This document shows positions 54,375 through 63,019 of a DNA stretch of 64,000 bases, one piece after another. The stretch comes from Anodontia alba (Eukaryota; Mollusca; Bivalvia; Lucinida; Lucinidae). Numbering within the stretch: the stretch's first letter is position 1; each line of letters opens with the position of its first letter. A model generated the notes under the pieces. The model had not been told where the DNA came from. It worked only from the letters and a program-made list of their open reading frames with translations, and made no database searches. The stretch covers positions 7,344,610 to 7,408,609 of the forward strand of contig OZ024828.1 of NCBI GenBank assembly GCA_964016985.1, given 5' to 3'. The position numbers were made by a program, and so were the translations under genes.

Positions 54375-54838
54375 CCATATTTACTGTAAGTATTCAGAAA
54401 CTCAAGCCAGAGCAAACAGTGTAGACCCAGATGAGACACCACGAAACATGGCATCTCATCAGGGTCTACACTGTTTGCCACTCATCCAGCAATTTTTAGA
54501 CACAACACAGGGTAGTAAATTGTATTTGTTCAAATTTTAGAACAAGTCGAGGGTTGAGCGCAAGACTATGGTAACTCAAACGTATTTTTGAAACCCTTGT
54601 TTAGGGGCAACTTGGACCCCTTTGTAAACAATGCAAATTTAGGTGCCATTGCTCATACGAGCAATGGCACCTAAATTTTCATTGTTTAAAGAAAGAAATG
54701 TTGTAATCTTCATAACGCCTTCTTGGTGAGGAGATTAGGTTTGGGGAAAAACAACCATCTGACTTACGCTAGTCTTGCGCTCAACCCTCGAAGTATGGTA
54801 AGGAGTTGAGGCATCTGAATACTTAGGGTAAATATGGA
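54375..54838. mobile_element. Complete family C element split by a nested element
   Basis: CCATATTTACTGTAAGTATTC at the left and GAATACTTAGGGTAAATATGG at the right define the ends of C. Core-1 is a perfect hairpin. The insertion at 54548-54789 divides the right arm. Confidence 0.8.
54548..54789. mobile_element. 242-bp element CGAGGGTTGAGCGCAAGAC with 4-bp duplication
   Basis: CGAGGGTTGAGCGCAAGACTA and its mate TAGTCTTGCGCTCAACCCTCG. AAGT lies on both sides (54544-54547, 54790-54793); C copies elsewhere read ACAAGTATGG. Central hairpin AGGTGCCATTGCTC / GAGCAATGGCACCT. It is the only copy of this family in the window. Confidence 0.85.
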
Positions 54839-54850
54839 AATGCATAACTA

Positions 54851-55044
54851 CCTTATTTACCCCAAATATTCTCACACTTTAACTCCTTACCTTACTTATC
54901 CTGAACTTTGAACATGCCCATCTTACTAACTGTTGAGGTGTCTAGAAAAAGTTACAAACAGTGTAGACCCTGATCAGATGCTGCATTGGATGCATCTGAT
55001 CTGGATCTATACTCTATTTCCAAATACTTAGGGTAAATATGGTA
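54851..55044. mobile_element. Family C element, complete
   Basis: CCTTATTTACCCCAAATATTC to CCAAATACTTAGGGTAAATATGG. Core-1 hairpin around GATGCTGCATTGGATGCATC. Confidence 0.75.
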
Positions 55045-55174
55045 AAAAGTCTGGTCAAGGTTGTTGTTTTTTTTTTTTTTGTTTTTTCAAACTTCTAATA
55101 CTGTTTTCTTCTTCATCTGTCATTATTGACAATGACCAATCCTAATCAACTGTGTGATGTGTTATTATTTGTTT

Positions 55175-55765
55175 GTTCTAAGATGGCTGATGAGACCAAT
55201 CTTCGCTCTAAACTGCCTGTTGCAGGTCTGAGGAAGAAAGCTCTGTTGGTGATGCCTTAGCTCTGGCTTTCCCCTGTGCACGTTTCTGCTCGGCTTTGCT
55301 GATTCTTTTTGCTTCCTATTCACAAGCTCCCCTTTTTATGAGGCCTCGCCACTTTGTTCGGTCTTGTGCAATCTGTTCCCATGACTCTGTTGGTATGTTG
55401 AAGTCTTTAAGGAGGCTTCAAGATGTCCTTGTATCGCTTCTTCTGACCACCATGGGAGCATTTTCCTACTTGAAGTTCTCCATAGAGGACTTTCTTTGGC
55501 AAACGTTCATCAGGTATTCTAGTAACATGGCCTGTCCATTTTAACTGTGCCAATTTCAGAAGAGTATGTATACTCTGCATCCCTGCCCTTTTCAGGACTT
55601 CTGTGTCTGGAATCCTGTCTTGCCACTTGATCTTTAGAAGTCTTCTAAGACAGCTTGTATGGAAGTGGTTCAGTCTTCTGGCATGCCGTTGGTAAACTGT
55701 CCAAGTTTCGCATGCATATAATAGTGTTGGCAGCACTACCGATCTATATACTTACTTTCAGATCT
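55175..55765 (-). pseudogene. 3' fragment of a non-LTR retrotransposon ORF2 (LINE)
   Basis: Minus-strand frame 55736-55407 starts LPTLLYACETWTVYQRHARR and carries LRRLLKIKWQDRIPDTEVLK and LKWTGHVTRIPDERLPK. These are the known C-terminal motifs of many LINE reverse transcriptases. A small deletion shifts frame near 55413. In the next frame WRGLIKRGACE and CNRQFRAKIGLISHLRT (zinc-finger-like end) follow, with one internal stop. An in-frame stop also lies just upstream of 55736. It is 5' truncated and dead, and sits in an intron. Confidence 0.8.
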
Positions 55766-55914
55766 ATATACTTCACACTGCAGCTAATATATATGTTAGT
55801 GGTCTGCTTATCTGAAAGCCTGACAGAGTAAGATACATGTACATTAAAATAGTAATAATAGTAATAATGCTGACACTCTGAGACAAAGACCATATAAGTA
55901 TTTGAGTATATACA

Positions 55915-56145
55915 GTCAATGTCCTAAAATTTCATACACCAAAGTTCCTAACAAAATAGCATATGCAAACAGTGCAGATCCAGATCAGACAGCTCCTGAA
56001 GGAGGAATCTGATAAGGGTCTACATTGTTTGCCATTACACTAAGTGTTTTAAGAAACAACTGTACATAAAGCAGAATTTAGGAAAAAAATTAAAAAAAAA
56101 ATTTTTTTTGGAATAAAGTGTTAAAAAATTTAGGACATTTACTGT
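55915..56145. mobile_element. C3 element
   Basis: CAATGTCCTAAAATTTCATAC..GCATATGCAAACAGTGCAG, hairpin, and TTTAAGAAACAACTGTACAT..TTTAGGACATTTACTGTA. Confidence 0.7.
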
Positions 56146-56164
56146 AAAAGTAGCTATCTCTTAC

Positions 56165-56246
56165 CTCTACTTCATCTTCCTCTATTCTCCCCAGTATTTC
56201 ATATGCCTGCTTTAGTACATTCCAACCTACACCTTTTATACAGTCC
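56165..56246 (-). CDS. NEK-like gene, exon 'd' (conserved tail, first half)
   Basis: An 82-nt exon with acceptor CCCCTTTCAG and donor GAG|GTAAGA, entering in phase 2 and leaving in phase 0. It encodes 27 residues, DCIKGVGWNVLKQAYEILGR followed by IEEDEVE. The pattern hydrophobic-x-x-AY-x-x-hydrophobic followed by a run of Glu/Asp is, as far as I recall, characteristic of the C-termini of NEK1 and NEK4 family kinases, which act in cilia and the DNA-damage response. I could not run an alignment, so the assignment is moderate. Alternatives are another coiled-coil ciliary protein with the same kind of tail. The upstream intron to 57701 is 1454 bp and the downstream intron 6152 bp. Confidence 0.85.
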
Positions 56247-56329
56247 CTGAAAGGGGAGAAAGACATAATAAGTAAAATATTTCAATATGTCATATGCTGT
56301 AATTTTTACCAAGAGTGCTAAGGGTTAAA

Positions 56330-56630
56330 AGTATCCACTGATGCAAAGGCTCTGATCAGACTGTGTAAACTGACAGTCTGATCTGATCCTCCATTGCCTG
56401 CGTCATATCATAATCGTAATCGGGCACATGCAATAAATCCACAATATTACAACAGTAACATGATCTGACACTCTGCATGATGTCAAGTGGATGTTCCAAG
56501 ATCATAAGATGATCCAAGATCATAGGATCACATAAGATGCTTGAATGGAGAATGATCCAGAGATTTAAGAACATCCATAAGACGTGATTCAGAGTGTCAG
56601 GTCATGTTACATTAGTAATATTGTATTTAT
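56330..56630. repeat. C4-like core and foldback
   Basis: GGCTCTGATCAGACTGTGTAAACTGACAGTCTGATC near 56350. AACATGATCTGACACTCTG pairs with CAGAGTGTCAGGTCATGTT across 56456-56608. Confidence 0.55.
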
Positions 56631-56649
56631 TATATACCCTGAAAATTTA

Positions 56650-56815
56650 CCCTTAAAGCACCAATCACAACAGCAGCAAATGATATCCTAAAGTATGGTG
56701 GGTTTTTTATTCTTGTCTGCTATGCAAACAATTCACATGAAATGTCAAGCCTTATTTTTGCAGAAAAAAAAAATAATAAAAAAAGAGTTTCATCTGCTAC
56801 AATTTCCTATGACTT
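56650..56815. mobile_element. Family F element
   Basis: CCCTTAAAGCACCAATCACA to TTCATCTGCTACAATTTCC. One Core-3 arm is missing. Confidence 0.6.
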
Positions 56816-56858
56816 TGTCTGTTTATTCTTTTTAATGTATCATTAATGGCTGCTGCTG

Positions 56859-57007
56859 TTAACTCTTGTCCTGCTGAATACATTAAGAAGCCACAACCAC
56901 TTCTAATTTTCAGCCAATCAGATTACTTGATCAAGGTTGTTGATATAAATTCACTACAAACAGTGCAGATCCAGATCAGATGGCTTCTTCTGAATCCAAC
57001 TGATCAG
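56859..57007 (+). mobile_element. Family B element truncated by family A
   Basis: TTAACTCTTGTCCTGCTGAA to the middle of the Core-1 hairpin, where GGCCCAGTTG of A begins. The right B half is absent. Confidence 0.7.
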
Positions 57008-57121
57008 GGCCCAGTTGTTCAAAACTAACGACGTCGTTAGTTAACGATTTGTTAAAATTTAAATCGAGTGATACGCAAATATGCTGAAATTTTGTGCTGA
57101 AAAAATGTGAGTAGCTTTTGA
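57008..57121. mobile_element. Family A element, left half only
   Basis: GGCCCAGTTGTTCAAAACTAACG to GTGAGTAGCTTTTG. It stops exactly at the centre of the hairpin, suggesting loss by a break at the palindrome. Confidence 0.75.
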
Positions 57122-57470
57122 TTCACCATGAGAAAAAGGCATTTATCATATAGTGAGTCTTCCCTGGGTGCACATGCATCAGTGATACTGCTTTCAATGA
57201 AGCATCTTGGTGGCTGAGTGGTTAGATTAAACTAAATTGAAGATAATTTATCAAATAAATCAGAGTAAGGTTATGTATCAGGGATCTTAACACATAAACG
57301 ACGAAGGCCTAGATCAATCAACTCACTCGAACAGTCTGATTAGGGCATTTGCAGTTTGACTGAAAGACTAAAAATTGTTTATAATAATAATCTTACAAGG
57401 CTTCTTATAACTTTAAGGATAACATAATTGTATCTATTATATAAGGCATAAGTTGGTCTAATCCAAACAT
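57122..57470. other. Intron DNA, nothing strong
   Basis: A C4-like trace (GACGAAGGCCTAGATCAATC) lies near 57300. No exon fits the gene's phase. Confidence 0.45.
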
Positions 57471-57474
57471 CTTA

Positions 57475-57655
57475 ACCCTTAAAGTGCTAAGTGGATAACA
57501 TTCTATTTTTTCTTGATCATTTTTCAGAGAAAATAAGACTTAAATTACTAGGCAGATAATTCACATAAAATGTCAAGCCTCATTTTTTCTGAAAAATACA
57601 AAAAAGAAAACCAAACTGTCATCTATTGCAGTTGTGATTAGCACTTTAAGAGTCA
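57475..57655. mobile_element. Family F element
   Basis: CCCTTAAAGTGCTAAGTGGA to GCAGTTGTGATTAGCACTTTAAG. Core-3 pair partly lost. Confidence 0.7.
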
Positions 57656-57700
57656 AACCTCTTCCAACTTAGTAGGCATAGACTATAATCTGATACATAC

Positions 57701-57758
57701 GCATGTAACAACTTGATTCTTGCCATCAGCCTGTCATGGTTACATAGTGTGTCTACAC
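57701..57758 (-). CDS. NEK-like gene, 58-nt micro-exon 'c'
   Basis: A short minus-strand exon between TGTTTTTTACAG (acceptor) and GC|GTATGT (donor). It starts in phase 1 and ends in phase 2, exactly bridging exons at 58.5 kb and 56.2 kb, which cannot be joined directly because their phases differ. It encodes VDTLCNHDRLMARIKLLH, flanked by a split Ser and a split Ala. The segment RLMARIKLLHADCIKGVGW that it forms with the next exon has the helix-like pattern seen before the conserved leucine/aromatic block in the NEK C-terminal tail. The exon is too short to be noticed by an ORF scan. Confidence 0.85.
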
Positions 57759-57915
57759 CTGTAAAAAACAGAGATATACATTTACTACTGAGGGTCATAC
57801 ACTGAGAAGATATATATTGTATTTCAAAAACTATAACATAATGAATGGCCAAAGACAGTGAATACAGTATGTGCCGTGAAATAAAAAGTGCAGCCTTGGC
57901 TGTGCTTTGTTTGTT

Positions 57916-58220
57916 TTTTGTTTGTTTGTGTTGAGGTTTTACGGCCCAGTCAACCCAATGGGGTCATGTTGAGCGCGGTCAGTTTACCTAACCACACGTT
58001 TACTGGGCAGGCTTAGTCCTCTAAGCGGTTAACCAGTAGTGTGCACATTCTTTCGCCAGAAACTGACAACTGCCCTTCTTGAATCAGCGGAAGGGAGAGA
58101 ATGACCATAGAAAATATTTCATGATCACGAAAGAATGTTGCCGACCTCGGCGGGGGTTGAACCCGCGACCTCCTGGTCTCCAGTCGGACGGCGCATCCAA
58201 CTGAGCCATCGAGGCCGGTA
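57916..58220 (-). mobile_element. tRNA-headed SINE with 11-bp target duplication
   Basis: CTTTGTTTGTT lies at 57905-57915 and 58221-58231. Reading on the minus strand, the head has an A box TGGCTCAGTTGG (58208-58197) and B box GGTTCAACCCC (58163-58153), the internal Pol III promoter of tRNA-derived SINEs. The body of about 220 bp is shared with 43.66-43.96 kb. The 3' end is A/C-rich. It is fairly intact and lies in an intron in sense with the NEK-like gene. Confidence 0.87.
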
Positions 58221-58309
58221 CTTTGTTTGTTCAAGCAAAAATGATTGAATACAGATACATGAATATGCAGGATGACGTGGGTCTTTTCTGTTTACATATG
58301 GCGCTGCAG

Positions 58310-58435
58310 AGCTTGTGCCCATACTGTTTGCCATTCCACTAAGTATTTTAAGAAACAACTTCATAAAAAGCAAAATTTAAGCTTAAAAGGTATGGAATTA
58401 ATTACTTGAAATTTTAGGAAATTTACCAAAAATAA
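58310..58435. repeat. C3 right half
   Basis: CATACTGTTTGCCATTCCAC..TTTTAAGAAACAACTTCATAA..TTTTAGGAAATTTACC. Confidence 0.55.
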
Positions 58436-58507
58436 ATAACCTTATTTTTTTCTGGGTCAAAATTCATTATATCAGTGGGAAAATTTTCAGAATATATTTT
58501 TACATAC

Positions 58508-58659
58508 TAGGCATGGATGAGCTCTTTGGTATTCGAGGTGTCTCCTCCTCAGTAACGACCTTGACCTCTTGCATCTCCTCATCAGACTTGTCATCATCTT
58601 TATTCAGTTGTAGTGTGTTGTCAAGAAGTGATATAAAGTTATTCATTTCCTTGTTCTCT
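58508..58659 (-). CDS. NEK-like gene, internal exon 'b' (acidic region)
   Basis: A 152-nt minus-strand exon. The acceptor is TTTGACAG, preceded by a pyrimidine-containing stretch, and the donor is A|GTATGT. It enters in phase 2 and leaves in phase 1. It encodes 50 residues beginning Glu-Asn-Lys-Glu-Met. A short amphipathic segment (NNFISLLDNTLQL) leads into an acidic stretch (NKDDDKSDEEMQEVKVVTEEE) and then PRIPKSSSMP. In NEK1-type kinases, acidic and coiled-coil segments precede a conserved C-terminal tail, and this exon would fit there (inference). It is separated from the next exon by a 749-bp intron that carries a SINE. The serine at the next junction is split between exons. Confidence 0.85.
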
Positions 58660-58926
58660 CTGTCAAATACAGAATAAAAGTATCTTTCAGTTTATAGATC
58701 TAATTAGCAATGCTGCAGACCTACAAAACATTAAGGGGAATAAATTCAATTTAAATGGGGAATAACCCTGGCATTGAAATATTTACCTCCTTTTTTGTTT
58801 CAGTTCCATTCAGGGTGGATCCTTACTCACAATTTTATCTTCCCTTGGACTGACATAGCCTTTATCGCATTAACTAATCATTGTCTACTGTGACTTAAAA
58901 TAGTGTTAATGGGATGTTAAAAACCA

Positions 58927-59154
58927 GGGCACAGTTGTTCAAAGCGTCGTTAGCTTAACGAGTTCGTTAACTGTTTTAATGGATTCAATATACAATATTC
59001 TGATATTTTTTGCTGAAAAAATGTGAGTAGCTTTTGCACTGCAAAAGCTACTCACATTTTTTCAGCAAAAAATTTCAGCATATTTGCGTATCACTCGATG
59101 TAAATTTTAACGAATCGTTAACTAACGATGTCGTTAGCTTTGAACAACTAGGCC
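58927..59154. mobile_element. Family A element with CAG target duplication
   Basis: GGCACAGTTGTTCAAAGC to CTTTGAACAACTAGGCC. CAG lies at 58924-58926 and 59155-59157. About 14 bp shorter than the consensus, near the left arm. Confidence 0.85.
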
Positions 59155-59717
59155 CAGAAATATCACTGAAGATTAATATCCCCACAGCATCATTTTGACA
59201 GTGCCAGCAGATAAACCTACCATTATTTTAATGCTCTGCATTACCACTGATCATGCTGACCATTTCTGTTATGTATAAAAAATCTAATAAAAAAAGCTCG
59301 GACAGGTAGACACTAAAGGGTCCAAGGTGGAAAAATTCATGATAAAAAACATTAATGTTAATTTCTGCAAAGTTTGATAAAAATCTAAAAAAAACTGTAG
59401 AAATAGTTTCAAGCCAAAAACTCAACTAAATTATCTAGGGGAAATAATCTTGCAATGAAAATAAATCAAAGTCTTACACTGCTACTAATGCTGATCATTT
59501 CTGTGAAATGTTTTGAAAATTTAAGAAACAGTAGAGCTAGTTTGCTCCATAAAATCAGATATATGGACAGATTCGGTATCCTCCCATACACAGCTACTCA
59601 TCCTGCTGACCATGTCTGTAAAGTTGTTACAAAAGCTGTAAAAAAGGACAAAGCTCTTCACAAACTCAGACGAATAGACAGAAAGCATCACAAATTGAAT
59701 CCAATGTGATGACTCCT
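59155..59717. repeat. Low-order degenerate repeat, not coding
   Basis: ACTGATCATGCTGACCATTTCTGT (near 59246), AATGCTGATCATTTCTGTGAA (near 59486) and CATCCTGCTGACCATGTCTGT (near 59598) suggest diverged units. The 84-codon plus frame here has no family likeness. Confidence 0.45.
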
Positions 59718-59995
59718 CATCACGAAAACATACCTATATAATTTTGACCCCCTTTAACCCCACTTTTATATAGTAAAACTGGGGTTTACAGGGGTATACA
59801 TTATTTTTCTTATTTCTATTCAAAACATAGATTGTTGGTACTCATTAGAACCGCCTCGGTGAGGCGGTTCTAACAAGTACCCATAATCTATGTTTTGAGC
59901 AGAAATAGGAAAAATATCGGAGTTTTTTATCTGAAAATTTTCCGTTTTTGGAGATGAAATTTTCAATATATTTGATTAGGCATGTTTTCATAATG
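59718..59995. mobile_element. E1 element
   Basis: CATCACGAAAACATACCTATA to GGCATGTTTTCATAATG. Perfect hairpin with GAACCGCCTCGGTGAGGCGGTTC. Confidence 0.8.
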
Positions 59996-60304
59996 TATAC
60001 AGCCCCTTTCAATTTTTATTTGGAGCAGTATCATAAACAATAAAAAAAAAAAATAATAAAATGTCTAATTCCAGCCCCTACTATCAAGCCCCAACCACAG
60101 CATACAACCATCAGCTACTACACCTTTAACCCTTTAATAAATAGCATACCTTTAGCCAGCAAAAGTAAGCAGATAATATTTTAAAATACTTAAATTAACA
60201 TATAATAAAACTGTTGATTTGTTTTTCTTATTGCTTGACATAAAAAATGAGGCAATTCTACTGTGAATCACACCATATAAATTAAAAAAGTATATTTATC
60301 TTGA

Positions 60305-60500
60305 TATAGAGCTTTAGATAAGGCCCTACTTCAACCAAAAACTATTGATATTTTTTTTTCTTATTTCTCAATAAAAATATATGTTGTGGATACTTATTAA
60401 AAGCAACTCATAGAGTTGCTTTTAATGTGTATCACAACATGTGTTTTTATGAAGAAATAAGAACAATGTTTATCTGCATACCCCTCTTATTTAGAGCTCT
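60305..60500. mobile_element. E3 element
   Basis: AGAGCTTTAGATAAGGCCC at the left and CCCCTCTTATTTAGAGCTCT at the right; Core-2-like hairpin with AAGCAACTCATAGAGTTGCTT. Confidence 0.7.
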
Positions 60501-60734
60501 GCTGATACCACTCTTATAACTATAGAGTAAAACAATTTGGAAATCAAGACAGAAACCAGATTCTCTCCGGCCTTGGTCTAACGAGAAGCAAAACCTATAC
60601 ATACTAAACAAGCAAAGATTAAGTGTGCCTAAATCTACTCCCAAAATAACTGACTTTTTTTCACCTACTGGTACATACCTAATTCGATATCTGTACAAAG
60701 CAAATTATTCTATAATGGCAGGACTATATACTTA

Positions 60735-60920
60735 ATGCTTAGCATGTTGGGTAAAAATTTCAGCAGAGGGCATTTTGAAATATTTTTTTAATTTTTTCCC
60801 AGAAAACAAGATTTTGACCTTTCATGCAAATTGTCTCCTTTGGAAACAATTTGCATGAAAGATCAACTTATTTTCTGGGAAAATAAGAAAAATATAATCA
60901 ATTTGTCGTCTGCTAAAACA
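60735..60920. mobile_element. Family G element
   Basis: TTAATGCTTAGCATGTTGGG to AATTTGTCGTCTGCTAAAAC; hairpin around TGTCTCCTTTGGAAACAATTTG. Confidence 0.7.
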
Positions 60921-61229
60921 AATAATGAATTAGATTAAAAATGTAACATCAATTCCAATATTTAACCATCATCATGGTTATCTACATGCAAATGCTAGTT
61001 AACAAAATCTTCATTTTTGTTAGACAAATATCAACCACACAAGACCTACAAACTACAGTCACTGGTCAAAAGGATGGCTCCAAAAAGAAAAAGAAAAAAC
61101 CCACAAACTTCAGTGTATTTACATGAAGGTAGCATATGAACTTTGTAAAGCAAGGCTGAAATATCAACTTAGCATGCAGATATAGAGAAATATCAGCAAG
61201 CTATCTCCTCAGACTTCATTGCCCACTGT

Positions 61230-61457
61230 TAACCCATTTATGTCAAGTGGACTCTTCTACCACAATTCTTTGGACAAGTCTATTTCCAATAGCAGGGTGT
61301 CTGGTTAGTTTTATTATTACTATGTTTTAAAGAAATTCCTGTTTTTAATGCAAACAGTGCTGACCCTGATCAGATGCCAAATTCTGTGGTGTCTGATCTA
61401 GGTCTGCACTGTTTGTCAATTACCCTTCTGGAAGTCTCCAGACTAAACTGGGTTAAT
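61230..61457. mobile_element. Family D variant, uninterrupted
   Basis: TTAACCCATTTATGTCAAGTGG to TCTCCAGACTAAACTGGGTTAA, TTAA at both ends. It is the reference for the split copy at 41.6-42.1 kb. Confidence 0.75.
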
Positions 61458-61845
61458 CCTTGCCATTTGGTATGCATCAAGCAAAAATGTCTTTCTGCAT
61501 GTATAAAATGAGCAATTCATGGAAATCTAAACAACAAAAAAAAAAAACTAGATCAGGAAGTTGGTGGCATGCCATCTCAAAATCCCCACACTTTCATTAC
61601 AGGTCAGGTGACCATTTGACCCCACCCAAAGGTCACATGGGGCAGTGAAAAAATAATATTGTTTTTGCACACCCTTACCGGTAACAAAGGGAAGTCATGT
61701 AGAAGGTTTAGTTAAATTCTGACCAGTGGTTTAGGAGGAGAGAGCAGGACAGATGGAGGCATTTACAATATTCCCATCCCCAAAGCTTGGGGATAATTAG
61801 CTTTGGGTTAATACTTATGACCAGTAACTGTATGTCAAAAATTAA
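61458..61845. repeat. Decayed repeat with hairpin tail
   Basis: ACAGATGGAGGCATTTACAA..ATCCCCAAAGCTTGGGGATAATTA near 61752-61800 is the same kind of tail as at 22.8 and 46.8 kb. Confidence 0.5.
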
Positions 61846-61854
61846 AGGCTGATA

Positions 61855-62065
61855 ACCCTAAAGCGTCTGCACAACTGCAGCAGATGATATTTTGATTTTT
61901 TTTTTTTTTTTTTTTTTAATTTTTTCTGAAAATGAGTCTTGCGATTTCATGAGAATTGTCTGCCTGGTAGATGATTCACATGAAATGTCACTTATTTTCT
62001 GTGAAATAAAAAAAAATTTAGAATGTTATCTGCTACAAATTTTGCTTGGCACTTTAAGGGTTAAA
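61855..62065. mobile_element. Family F element
   Basis: CCTAAAGCGTCTGCACAACTG to ACAAATTTTGCTTGGCACTTTAAG. Poly-T near 61895-61917. Confidence 0.7.
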
Positions 62066-62089
62066 ATGACAAAACATTCTATTTTTACC

Positions 62090-62245
62090 ACTCTCTTGGC
62101 TATTTCAGCAGATGGCCAATTGGTGATATTTTTCAATGGAGAGAATTTGCATGAAATGTCACATCCTGTTTTCTGGGAAAAGTAAGAAAAACATTTCAAT
62201 ATGTCCTCTGCTGAAAATTTTACCCAGAGTGCTAAGCATTAAGGA
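62090..62245. mobile_element. Family G element, shortened
   Basis: TTTCAGCAGATGGCCAATTGG to TGCTGAAAATTTTACCCAGAGTGC. One Core-3 arm only. It abuts the F element. Confidence 0.6.
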
Positions 62246-62322
62246 ACTGCAAGCTGAAAAAAACACTTGTTAGAAGTGCCACACTTGTTCTAATTAGTGA
62301 GTTAGTATCTCACACGATATAC

Positions 62323-62472
62323 CTATTGTGATATGTGTGCTTTCTAGATGTAGGACTGGGTGGGGTATGGCTACCCCAGGCTAAATGCTTGTTGTGCTGA
62401 TGAACATGTTTTCTGTGGGATGAAGTGGGTGGGGTATCGTGACCATTAGAGAGTGGCAATGAAAACAATCTC
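62323..62472 (-). CDS. NEK-like gene, internal exon 'a' (Ser/His/Pro-rich linker)
   Basis: First of five in-phase minus-strand exons of one gene. The acceptor reads TTTCATCACAG just above 62472 and the donor AG|GTATAT lies at 62322-62317. The first base completes a codon and the last two bases (AG) start one, so both borders are phase 2. It encodes about 49 residues rich in Ser, His, Pro and Thr, with two Thr-Pro-Pro motifs; such a composition suggests a disordered, phosphorylatable linker. There is no catalytic motif. The last codon is completed by the first base of the exon at 58659, giving Arg. Upstream exons were not found before the right edge, so the N-terminal part, including any kinase domain, lies outside. 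Exon reality rests on splice sites, open frame and matching phase. The family name comes only from the downstream exons. Confidence 0.8.
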
Positions 62473-62671
62473 CTGTGATGAAATATACAGTGAATATTCA
62501 AAACAAATGAATTTTTTTGTGCATTGTGGGACAACCTGTTTATGGAATAATCAAAAGTGTTTTGCTTGTTACAAAAAATCTATCCCTCAGGACTCTGGTA
62601 AGATACTTGTTCCTTCAAAATTTGTATTTTATTGAATCACCATACTACTTTGTGACAGATTTTTCACCCAA

Positions 62672-62710
62672 ATCTCTCTCTCTCTGTCTCTCTCTCTCTC
62701 TCTCTCGCTC
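62672..62710. repeat. CT microsatellite
   Basis: (CT)n with single G interruptions. Confidence 0.9.
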
Positions 62711-62839
62711 AACAAACAATATTTTGTGGATACTGCCACCAAATCCAACAAGTTAACTATGCTTTATTGCAACAATGTCAAAATTTATCCCAAATTATCA
62801 CCATCAACATATCAAATGTTTAAGTTCTATCACTGCATC

Positions 62840-63010
62840 ACTTAGCATAATGAGTAAAAATTTCTGAAGATGACATTTTGCGTATTTTTTCTATTTTCTC
62901 AACAGTTTTCCTAGAAAATAGTGGTTAACAGTTCACACACACTCATTAGAGACAATTAACATAAAATTTCCAACCCTATTTTCTAGGAAAACTATAAATG
63001 TTTCCAAAGT
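62840..63010. repeat. Family G remnant
   Basis: CACTTAGCATAATGAGTAAAA left end and TTTTCCTAGAAAATAG / CTATTTTCTAGGAAAA pair. Confidence 0.55.
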
Positions 63011-63019
63011 ACACAGATG

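Noticed and set aside
58140..58220. Possible tRNA gene
   Set aside because: A and B boxes are present, but the sequence continues into a SINE body with an 11-bp duplication and lacks proper acceptor pairing. Called as SINE head.
56165..58508. Direct splice from the 58.5-kb exon to the 56.2-kb exon
   Set aside because: The phases do not match (1 to 2). The 58-nt exon at 57701-57758 resolves this.
59455..59709. 84-codon plus-strand frame starting with a signal-peptide-like stretch
   Set aside because: It lies antisense in an intron of the NEK-like gene, in degenerate repeated DNA, with no family likeness and no splice sites.
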